Assembly (NCBI GenBank): GCA_030704615.1
Contig: CM060732.1
Location: 52,867,053 to 52,931,052 of the forward strand
DNA length: 64,000 nt
DNA from: Takakia lepidozioides
Taxonomy: Eukaryota; Streptophyta; Takakiopsida; Takakiales; Takakiaceae
Reading direction: 5' to 3'
A program made the position numbers and the translations under genes. Positions 54,088 to 64,000 of the stretch are shown piece after piece; the first letter of the stretch is position 1; every line of letters starts with the position of its first letter. Below the pieces are notes generated by a model that was not told the DNA's origin, did not search any database, and saw only the letters and a program-made list of their open reading frames with translations.

Positions 54088-57000
54088 CCTACTGTTGGAG
54101 CTTACTCTGTTCAAGCCTACTCCAATGTAGACCCTTATCAGGAGAATGGCAGGTGTGAGAACTTTGAGCTTGAGACCCTGGTATTGATGCTCATTTTGAC
54201 AATCGCATTGGGTCCTTTCTGATTGAACTCTGAAGATAAGAGGTAGGAAGTTGTGGCTGCTCCAGTCTTCGACCTCTTATGATGATGGTGAGACCTATCA
54301 AAATGACTCTTGTATATACAGCTACTGCAACTGTCTTGTGTTTGTAAGCATGGAGAAAGCAGGGAATTCTCCCGTCTTCACTTCAGAAGTTGGTTCCAAA
54401 CCCCTATGATGGAGGGGGATGCTATTTGGAATCTTCTTTGCACCAATACATTTCCGTGTTTCAGAAACTCACAATAAGAAGAGTACTCAAATTGCTGCAT
54501 CAAATGGTAGCTTATACATTGCTGGAAAGCCAAAAGAAGGGAGTGGGTGATTTGTAGGGCATTTGCAGGGGCATATGCTGCAGGTGCCATTCCCTGTCGG
54601 ATCAATCATGGTTCAGTAATCACACGCTTACAATGGGACCGCCCCCCCAACAGTATGCCCATTACCCCAACACCTATAATTCCTTCACCCACACATAAGG
54701 CAATTTCCTCCTCCTTGCTAGTTCTGCAACATGTGTTTGCCGTGGTCAGCCAGTCTGCATCAATATAACCTCTGTTACCTCAAAGTTTGCATGTACGGGG
54801 GTGACACAGGGTTCAACAGTATTCAATTCCACTTATCTAGCCTCTTCTTTTTGGTCCCCAACATTTAGAAGCAGTCTACAACTAAAAGTATGCTTCAGTT
54901 CTGTCCTTGAAACCGCTAAAAGAGTAACAAGCACATACAGTTTGTAAAGAGAGAGATCACTCAATGTAAGGGTGTGGATGTGTCTACAACTGCTAAGGGA
55001 GGGAGTGTGGTGTGGCTAGCCTTGGATTATGATCCGCTGTTGGTTACGGTGGCCCAAGGATTGCTGGAAACACAACACCCCTATTCATTTGTTGCTCGCA
55101 ACACCTTCGAACACCTTCTTCAAGCCCCGGTATGTGCCTCAAACTTGGTAATTCTCAGCAATTGGGTGCATACATGTGAACCATAGTTGTCTTGGTACAG
55201 CAGTAGTGCATTTCACTGGAGATCTGGATCTGCTTGCAGTTGGTGCCAAAAATTCACAATCGCCTTGGATGCATGAGCAGGGAGCACTAGGCAAAGTGGT
55301 ACCACTGCTTGGGAGGCTCATTCCAGCACTTCGTGCAGCTCTCAATCATGCTGACAGAGTTGTCATCAAGGCTGGCCTCAAGGCAATCCGGTAACTTAAA
55401 GCAACTACCGAAGGAAAACTCAAACTACAAAACAACACAAACTGCACATCTGGACTGCTTTGAAAATGTGACCGACCATCTCATTTCCAGTGATGACTCT
55501 GTAGTAATCATATCAACTTTTCTACCCTAAATTTTAAAGGCCATGTGCAGTAGTTTCCATTACGATTGAAAGGCTTGTAAGGTACCACACCCGACAGTTC
55601 ATCTCACAATGTTATTACAATCTCAGGTCCTCCATGTCAACTTTCTAGATATACTGTCAAAGGTGGCAGGCCAGAAGCACATTTACTAAGGTCCTGGGGA
55701 ATGAGTAGACTTAGGTGTCTAAGCTCCCATGCCAGGTTTTCTGCCCTCCATAATGCTGGGTGGGGGTGTGTAGGCAATTATCAGCGACGGTCGGACCTGA
55801 GCTGAATGCGTACCTTGATGTGCTTCTTATTCAGGAACAATCTCCCTTTGAACCCCTGCTAGTTCTGTTGAATAAATTGCCGAGAGGGGAAAAACAGGCA
55901 TCAGTTGTAATCTTTTCATTTGCTCTAGACAAATTCAAGAGACCTTCAGAATTGTTCATTACCCAACTCTTCCTTCCCTTGAAGTTGGGTGATCTGCACG
56001 GTTCCAAAGTGCAAATGGGGAATATTACACAAGAAACTCGGCATATTAACCAATGCATAACAGGACATGCAGGAGTGTACTACTCTGGCATGTTCGAAGT
56101 TCAGATGAAAACATTCGAGTAATTTGTCAATTTTTGGAGTGAAATACACTGTGAGCTCAACAAAAGTGGTGCTGTTTCTGCAGATCAACAAAAAGGCTTT
56201 TGACAAGAGGTTGGAGCAGGAGGTAATCTGCTACATTAGAGAGAATCTGTGACAATCCATGTCGTGAGTTCCTTGGGAGGCTAGGTCTCTCATGGTTGTT
56301 TGCAGCCTTCTCCTGCTGTCTCAATCAAATTTTCGATCGCACACATTCCTATTCAAGGATATGGAGTCTGTAAGGGGTCCATGATTATGTATAGTTGTCT
56401 GCTTGCATCTCGTGCAGTCTATTCGTTTTCTCAAAAACTTCAGACTGCAAGTAATGCACTTTAGTGCTCATAGATTTGGATAGGTGTATGTCATCTGCAA
56501 ATGCATGCGGTTGGTGAATAGCTTCTCAGGTTTAGCTCAGTTACAACTGACCATATACAACATTGAGCTTCCAAAGAAGGCCTAATCCTCCACAGGTTCA
56601 GATCTGAAATAGAATATTGTGGCACCATCCTCATGTATCTATGCTCATACAATGAAAAAAATTGTTGTGGGGTGAACCAGATTGGAAATACACTGCAAAC
56701 ATTGGAGGTACACTTGTACCACCTACTCTCTTAGTAGTCAAATGGAGGGAGGGTGGACAGCTTTTGTTGTTCTGGTCGAGCCCTGGTAATAGGGTGCCTT
56801 TTAACCCATAACCCCAGGGATAGCAGCCTCAGACCCTTAAAGCGGGAACAGGTGCCCTCTCTGCACTCAACACATACAGAACAGGACAAGTCGTAGCAGT
56901 GTTTTAAATTGAGATAGTTTTAGTAGACAGTAAAGTTTTAGCAGAAAGTAAAAGCATGTCTATGCTGCTTGGCAGAAGGCTGATGCTGTGAACTTGCAGC

Positions 57001-57646
57001 TAGAGGAGGGTTTGGATATAAGACCCTCCACTCCAGCTTGAGTGTTGATGTGCCTATGGAACTCACATCTCTCTCTCTCTCTCTCACAGCTATCAACAGC
57101 TTGTCTTGAGCTTAGCTCTAGCTGGTCTTAAACACAAACATGCCAACCATAAATATTTTATTTAGTCAGTGCCACTGGGGTAAACTGCTAGAGGTAGATC
57201 ACCTGTGCAAGCCATGAAAAGTTTGAGGGTTCAAAATGATAAAGCACCTGAACTTGTTGAAAAGCTGGTTAGTAATCTGGCAACTAAGAAGATGTTGTCT
57301 TTGCAGGAGAAGGGAGGACGTACTGCATACCTCTCTATAAAGTCCAAGGTAGCCAAGTACCTAGGTAGTTCCTGGCAATATATCTTACTACTGGTATTCT
57401 GGTGCCTTGGGCCTGTATGAAAGCAGTTTTCAAACCAAGAGTTACCTCTAGTGACCATGTGCTTGTCCAGATGAAAGTCTTGCTGAGGTAGAACTATCAT
57501 ATTTTGTTGCAACAGCCTCATGGTTGTAGACCTTGCACCCAGTTTGATGAAACCTTTGATAGAGAGAGTGTGTCTGTGTGATTGAGATTCATAAGTTTGA
57601 TTGCATTGCACAGATGCCTCAAGACTTAGCGCTCATTGATCCCTAG
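54088..57646 (+). CDS. PACRGL: PACRG-like (PACRGL) protein, 5' end not placed
   Basis: Exons that fit in phase: 54088-54152, 54558-54652, 55020-55129, 55281-55390, from 55774 (end unclear, about 55833), 56184-56222, 57310-57351 and probably 57614-57646. Translated blocks in order: PTVGAYSVQAYSNVDPYQEN; FAGAYAAGAIPCRINHGSVI with TRLQWDRPPN; LDYDPLLVTVAQGLLETQHP with YSFVARNTFEHLLQAP; KVVPLLGRLIPALRAALNHA; RQLSATVGPELNAYLDVLL; INKKAFDKRLEQE; EKGGRTAYLSIKSK. This follows the armadillo-like PACRG/PACRGL domain from start to end. PACRG proteins belong to axonemal doublet microtubules; PACRGL is their paralogue in ciliated eukaryotes. A short piece between 56222 and 57310 is missing, the border after 55774 has no normal GT at the expected place, and the last exon (MPQDLALIDP) is tentative. 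Confidence 0.78.
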
Positions 57647-59667
57647 GACTAAAAACCTCACTTCTGGGTAATATGCTCCAAAACGGAACTGCCATAGCTT
57701 CCCCATAGCTGAGGATGTACCATTCACAATTATGAGATTGCTGATCCCCAAAGAGATTGCAGTCAAAAGTTGGAGTACTGACCTCAACCCAAATTGTCAT
57801 AAAAGCTCGCACAAGCCATCCACTATCCAGTTACAGGGGATAGAATGTTGCTTATGAGCTGCTGCATTGACACTGAAACCCAAATTGTTGATTCTGGCAA
57901 TGGTGCTGTAGCCCACTAGCTTGCAATAGATTTGACACATGTGGTTGCGCTTGCCCTGCTCCGAACACCACAAGCCACTAGAAGAGAGCTTTGGACGGTA
58001 CAAGTTTAGGGCAGTATCTCGTAGAACCTTCATGTTTTGGATAGGCGCACATCCTAAGTTACTTCTTAGGAGACGTGGCTTCTTTCGCAGCCATAAATGC
58101 ACCAGATAAAGATTACTCAGAACCTCCAATGTTTACCATAGTAGATGAGTTGGCAATGCCAAGAAATTCACAATGTGGTGGCATGGAATTGTGGCAGGTT
58201 GCAACCTACACATCAGTCTTCACAAGAAGTTGAAATCAGGTGAGTGGCCTGTTCTAATATTTCACACCATTCTGCACAGGATTGTCTAGGCCTTCAAATG
58301 TCCGTCGCTCAGTTAAATTGAGAGGACAACTTGATATCAGTCACAACTGGAAAATTAGAAGGGGCTTGGCAAATGACTATGGGAGGAGGCAGTTTGTGTG
58401 TTCTTGGGACAATTTGCACTGTAGTTGACTGTGCGAGGCCAGGGAAGTGAGAGAAAGAAGAAAGGAAAATAGGGGTCAGGGACTTCCTCGAAAAGCAAAT
58501 TTTCGTGTCAAGGAAGGTCCGAGAGATTTCTCTCCAAATGAACCCAACCATGTCACTGTTGGCTATCTACCAGTTGAAGAGAGAGGGTTGGTGTAGTGAG
58601 ACTTACCTGATTGTACAGAGAGACGAACGACGAGCCGAGGGTTTCCTCTACCAAAATTCATTCTTCAGCCCTTGGAAATTCCATTCAACTCATCACTTGA
58701 GCCACCACGCCATGAGCCTCGATGCCTGACTCAGTTCCTAGGCAGAGAGAGAGAGAGAACAGATAAACCCACATGTCACCCTCCATCCCCTTCATGCTTC
58801 AGACATCACTCAAGCCCACCACACCACAACACAAGACGTTGTAGGACATTGTGAGCACCCAAGATGATGGTCTAAGCAGTGTTGAGGGGTGTGGGGTGGC
58901 TTTCAGAGCTGTTGTGAAGCTTGATCCACTCCCAGCTCAAAAATGCATTGAAGGCAGGTAACCAAAGTCTTTGTCTTCCCCCTTCAACGACCAATTGTGG
59001 CTCAAGACCAAAGAATTTATCATGGATTTTTCATCTACCCAATATAATTAATAAATTTTTAATAACGTTATCCATTGAGAAACTTACAGTAAGTAAACTC
59101 GACGACTTCTAGAACCTAATTTGTTTTTAACCTAATTCCTTGCAAAAAACAGAAAAAACAGAAAAAGGCTGATTCCTTGAATTTTTGTGGGTTTTTCTAG
59201 TTTTGTTTTAAATTTAATTCCATCAATAAATAAATAATAGCCCCCTGTCTTTGAATAACAACACGTGTAGGCTAATTCTTAACGGTGGCATGACACACAA
59301 GAGGCTATCATATAATAACAAACCCTGTCAGTGCTCACTTGGTTTTCTCCCAAAATGTGGCAATATTTCATCCAACCTTCGCATTTGTCATTTTTAATCC
59401 ATCCACCACCAGGATTGTTTGTTGGTTCCATCCAATTACCGATTATTTTTCATCCATAAGTCAACCATCTTTATTCTCATCAAAGCAGGTCAATAGCCAA
59501 AGTAATTTTGTGCAGTACTACCCACTTGAGAATACTAGAACATAAATTTATCACAGAATGCTTTATGGGATTTGTAACAACAATAAAGCGCCTTCAAGCA
59601 ATCGGCAAACAAAATTATGTAAGTATCATGACTATCTTCGCAAGAAATTAGCGCCATTACAACTGTA
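57647..59667. other. Intergenic, no gene supported
   Basis: Short chance frames only. AT-rich at 59030-59240. A (GA)n run lies at 58744-58758. Confidence 0.45.
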
Positions 59668-60040
59668 CCCACATTTCATGGGCTGCGGTGAAATCAAATT
59701 AATTTTCCTTAGAACAGAAAATGCGTCCGGTACCCACATTTCATGGCGCGGCGCGATATGAAATTAATTTTCCTTAGAACAGAAAATGCGTCCGGTACCC
59801 ACATTTCATGGCGCGGCGCGATATGAAATTAATTTTCCTTAGAACAGAAAATGCGTCCGGTACCCACATTTCATGGCACGATATGAAATTAATTTTCATT
59901 AGAACAGAAAATGCGTCCGGTACCCACATTTCATGGCGCGATATGAAATTAATTTTCATTAGAACAGAAAATGAGTCCGGTACCCACATTTCATAGAGCG
60001 GCACGGTATAAAAATAGTTTTCATTTAGAACAAAACATGA
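59668..60040. repeat. Tandem array, five units of 65 or 60 bp
   Basis: The unit GTCCGGTACCCACATTTCAT followed by GGCGCG-ATATGAAATTAATTTTC-TTAGAACAGAAAATGC recurs at 59724, 59789, 59854, 59914 and 59974, with partial units at both ends. The first spacings are 65 bp and the later ones 60 bp, through loss of one GCGCG. The repetitive minus-strand 98-codon frame is an artefact of the array. Confidence 0.9.
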
Positions 60041-62394
60041 GCCATTCTCACTAGGGAGGATGCCAAACATGTTTGCAAATTCTTTTTTTCATGATGTGTT
60101 GCAAAGTTGATGAGACAATTCTAAGCACGTTCATAACTATCACGGTCGTCATCATCGCCATGAATCTTGGGAACTCGTGTCTCGGTTCACAAAACTTCAT
60201 CAACGATGATGCCTTGGATCTGGGGATGCAAGATGATTGAGAGATGATATCCGAGTTATGGATGTCGAGAATGGAATGTTGATAGGATCTGAGAGAGATA
60301 CCAGACCCAGTTGAGGTGGAAGAAGAAGAAGAAGAAGAAAGAACAAGTGAGGAGTTACGGAAGCATTGAAGCTTTGCATGGCTCTCATTATGCAATGCTC
60401 GAGTACGTACAGTGGTGAAGACTAGAGAAGGAATATTGCGGTGGTCAAGGTTTGTCGCCATCAACGCGATGATGGAACTCCATTATTACATCATCGTTGT
60501 AGGACTCGACCCAAGTGTGAGAGACGAGACTTGACTCCATATCTCAGGTCGCTGCCCACTCGTGCATCCCCCCCCCGCATTTCCTCCGCACCATCACTGT
60601 CAACCCTAAGTGCAGTTACACTCTGCAATCTTTCTTTTGCTTCCATCGCTGTCAACACTTAATAGTAGGCTGCTATATTTATTTGGGCATCACTATCACT
60701 CCACCCTCTCTAATCTTAGCTTCCTTCAATCTCCTGGGTTATCAACTCCCCATCAAGTTGGAGCAATCTTTCTTTCTTGGCCTCTAGACACCCCATCATC
60801 CTGCACCCACGGCAAGCTCATGAGAGCTGGTCTCAATCTCTCGTGGGAACTGAGCCGCTACTTACCTTTTGTTGTTGCATGTGCAACTTCCATCGCTTTT
60901 TGTACCACCAACTCAACATGATGGGGGTGTGGTACTCATCATATGACAGAAACACCCCCATATTATTGCAGCGTCCCAAGACACAATAAAGCACGGGACA
61001 AGCCAAGCTCCCAGTTTCCAATCGAAACATCATGCAACACATGGATGCGGGTGACTTTTCATACTAGTCAAACTCTCCAGGACTACCTAGTCTGGAGGGA
61101 GGCAGCAATGAGACTCTCTGTGCGCGAGTACCTACTTACCTACTTACCCAACCCAAACCTCCTTCCCCTTTTCAAACAAAGAGTCCACGCCGAGGAAGGC
61201 GAGAGAGAGTATAGTACCCACCGCTCGGGACACACTCACACACTCACATGCCTCTAGGTACACATACCTCCATGAATACTTGAAATGATGTGTGTACAAA
61301 GCAAAGCCATGGGACTCTGGGAGGCACGGGAGGCAACGTCAATGGAATGTGACAATGTCCAAGAGCGTGCGGGATGAGATGGCAAAAGAGATGGGGATGG
61401 GGGTTCCAAGTGGGGCCGAGGGGGGGGGAGCAGGAGTTGGCGTGAGGGAGGGAGAAAGACGGCCGCGGACGCGACGCCGTCGACGACCGCGGAGTCCCCA
61501 CTTGGGCCCAGTGGGCCCAAGTGGGCCTAGGGTGTCGGCCGGCGCCCGACACGCGGCTGTCGGACGGGACGGAAGCGGGCGGCAACCGGCTTAGTTAGTA
61601 AGTGGTTACTAACTGCGGGGGACCGTCGACGGCGACGACTCTGACTGCGCCGTCCGTCATAATAATGCGGCAACGTGGGCCGGGCGCGCGCCAATGGCGA
61701 GCGGAGATTCCTCGCACGCTGGCCTCTGCGGGACTGGCCCCCACGAGGCGCCTGCTGCGGGCTCTGCGCGGCCGGCCTCGCTTTGCGCATCCGTGGCCAT
61801 CGTCGTCCACGGCTGCGGTCAGGGATCCGGTGCTTGGGAAGAGAGGGGAGTAAAAGCGGGGGTGGAGGTAGTAATAGCCGGGAGACAAAGGTGGTGCTGA
61901 TAATGGGATGGAGAGTCCCTAAGAGACTACGAGAAGAGAGGGGTGTAATTGGATGGGAGGGGGTGGCGGAGGCGACGGCATCGGCATCGCAGGGGAGAGG
62001 CGCTGGAGAGATTAGATAAGCTTAGAGCGGAGGTAAGTAAATGAGATTGTTAAGTTATGTAAGAAGGGAAACTGGGAGCCAGTGAGGTCTGACACGAAGT
62101 TGCCCGGGTGGTGGCAGCAATAGCAAGCTGTGTAAGTGAAGGTTGGTAAGGTTGGGGGGGAGCAGCAGGGCTCGCTTCGGCATCTCGCCATCATCATCGT
62201 CGGCAGCTTTTTTGGAGCTGCAGAGGTGATAAAAATATCTAGTAAGTAGGTAGTAAACAACAGCTCAACGCAACAGCAAAAGTTGGTTGTTGCGAAGGAG
62301 GGGGACTGGCAAGGGACCGGCAGAGTGTGGTGAGGAATGGGGGATGGGGGACAAGGGGAAAGTTGCAGCTGCGACCCACCATTTATACACAGCA
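60041..62394. other. Intergenic; GC-rich block, no gene supported
   Basis: A (GAA)n run lies at 60321-60341. The block 61400-61830 is very GC- and CpG-rich (GACGGCCGCGGACGCGACGC) and open in several frames without recognisable protein. It could be a promoter or part of an element, but nothing is clear. Confidence 0.45.
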
Positions 62395-62771
62395 ACTAGG
62401 GTAGAACACCCTATGACCGTTCATCTAAAGATGGCGGAAGATCTAACGGTGAATTTTTGTCGTTTTTACTCCGGATAAATTGATAAGATGCCCCACATCT
62501 GGGGCATCCCAACACATTTGGAAGTGCCTGATTTCATGAAATCCACACAAAGTTATGGGGTTTCAAAGTTGAACCAATCCGAATGCTTGTGTGAAGTTTG
62601 AGCCCTATGACCACTCATATTTCTTGGGGGTTCTATCAAACAACTGTTTGCCAAGTGGCAAAAATGATCAGTCTTGGGCCCAGCCATGGTCGCTCATGCA
62701 GGCCTGACCCAAGCAATTATGAGGTGAACGGTCATAGGAACTATAACGGTCATAGGGTGTTTTACCCTAGT
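62395..62771. mobile_element. MITE-like element with 27-bp terminal inverted repeats (377 bp)
   Basis: The left end ACTAGGGTAGAACACCCTAT (continuing GACCGTT) and the right end (62745-62771) are inverted copies with one mismatch. If TA is the target duplication, both ends have it (AACTA|GGG and CCC|TAGTC). A second partial copy of the terminal motif (GTGAACGGTCATAGG) lies just inside the right end. No transposase. Confidence 0.65.
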
Positions 62772-64000
62772 CTCTTATGTATGCGCAACCATGAATCTAA
62801 CATGCATGGAAAGTTGGTCGCTGAGAGAGAGGGGTTGAAGAGAGTAGAGTAGAGCTGGTCATTAATAGAGGAAGCCTTATCGCGCGAGGGCCACACAAGG
62901 AGAGGCAGGTGGCGGGGAAGCAATGTTGACCAGCGCCGCGAGCACCCACCTCATCTGAAAGCCAGTACTGGGCACACGTGACGTGGCCTCCATTATCGGG
63001 GTCTTGTCACCTACCTACTCACTCGTGCACGCGAAAAGATACTAGAGGCAATCATACTCGCTGCTTGACTGCTTCCACTTTCCATATTTACTAGTGACTA
63101 GATGCCCATCTACACCACCTTGTCGTTCTGCAAATGTCCGAGATCAGCTTCTCTCTCACGCAAGGGTGGTAGCTTCAAGTAACCCTCGAGAGGTGAGCCT
63201 GGCGTCCAGGTTGACTATGGCAAACTGGGCTTTAAAGGGATTGTTTCTACTTGTCTCCTCCTCCTCACTTTTTAGGCTTGAAGCTATTTCGCTGCTTTCT
63301 CTCCAGTCACCGCAGAACGTGCAGGACCCCACTTCTTAGTTCCAATCCAGGCAAGCTTTAATCTCTCATCAAAGATCGAATAGAAGTGGTGCTTAAGCTG
63401 TTCAGAGGTTTCTGGGTCAAAGCTACTGGACTTGACTGAGGTGAGCCGTGTGGCACGCCAACAGATGTGGACACAATTATTGCTGATAAGATCACTCCGA
63501 GAACACTGATTAGTGCGTCATCAACCGAACTACTGTGTGAATCGCAAACTTATCGTCATTTTTTTTAATGCAAGAAGACCACTAGTGCATATCCCTCCCT
63601 TCCTGCTTGGTACATAATGGGGTTTCACTAGCGGTCAGCACTTCAGCAGAACAAGTTGCCGTTCAGCTTAAGTTAAAGGACCGGAGGAACAGCATTGCCG
63701 AGAAAGGGATCTTCAGTTATATGGCTTTTGTCTAGACATGTTGTGAAGGTTTTCTCCCAGGCCTGCATGCACATCTGACTGTAATGCATTTTTCTGAATT
63801 TGAATGCTCGCATACCACAACTGGTCAGGAAGGCAACTACAAAGCCAAATATCACACACCGGAGTCAGACGTAGTACATTGCTGCCTACCATGCAAGCTC
63901 GACTAGATTAAGAGGGAAAATGGAAATGGGTGGGTGGAAGAGATGATCAGCATCTGCAATCCAACACACTTCCAGAAATCAGTGCAGACCGGAAGAAGAG
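62772..64000. other. Intergenic, no gene supported
   Basis: No coding region, RNA gene or repeat structure identified up to the window end. Confidence 0.4.

Noticed and set aside
59774-60070. 98-codon minus-strand frame with EMWVPDAFSVL repeats
   Set aside because: Direct translation of the 65/60-bp tandem array.
60051-60464. 137-codon minus-strand frame with poly-Ser
   Set aside because: The Ser run comes from a (GAA)n microsatellite; no recognisable protein around it.
61400-61900. GC-rich overlapping frames on both strands
   Set aside because: Open because of GC content; none shows a recognisable domain.

Overview
The window looks like nuclear DNA of a land plant. The split genes have GT/AG introns and encode plant-typical proteins: a PPR-SMR protein, a two-domain phytocystatin, an auxin-binding protein 1 homologue, and a conserved plant protein of unknown function. 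A PACRG-like (PACRGL) gene belongs to a family tied to cilia and flagella, which favours a lineage with motile sperm (bryophyte, lycophyte, fern, or perhaps cycad/Ginkgo). I cannot name the species. Exon models below were built by hand from splice sites, reading phase and family resemblance.

Bases 1-19,800 are mobile DNA. A 13.2-kb Ty3/gypsy LTR retrotransposon (1124-14340, minus strand) has 984/945-bp LTRs that differ at few positions, a candidate primer-binding site and a polypurine tract. Besides gag and pol it carries an ORF upstream of gag and about 3.8 kb of additional ORFs between pol and the 3' LTR. It is flanked by same-strand debris of older elements: a pol fragment (1-1123) and a gag fragment (14880-15784). 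Next come CACAGCC-rich repeats (18.1-18.5 kb) and a pair of 365-bp direct repeats (18.7-19.8 kb).

Bases 19.8-28.5 kb hold decayed host genes and small elements: a pseudogene region with two successive FCP1/HAD-phosphatase-like modules, an F-box/kelch pseudogene with three in-frame TGA codons and a frameshift, a foldback element and a MITE-like element.

Bases 28.9-57.6 kb are the gene-bearing part. In order: a plastid-type SAM-dependent methyltransferase (minus), a PPR-SMR gene (plus, divergent from it), a conserved plant gene of unknown function (minus), a phytocystatin with a legumain-inhibitor-like extension (minus), ABP1 (minus), a 77-aa membrane protein gene lying 0.2 kb upstream of ABP1 (minus), and PACRGL (plus). 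Two diverged copies of an unrecognised, decayed coding-like sequence lie at 36-37 kb and 47-48 kb; the second begins beside a stretch resembling PPR exon 3.

Bases 57.7-64 kb contain no gene I can support: a 65/60-bp tandem array, GC-rich DNA and a 377-bp element with 27-bp inverted ends. The genes are unrelated neighbours rather than a pathway. The most unusual system is the retrotransposon with its extra ORFs.
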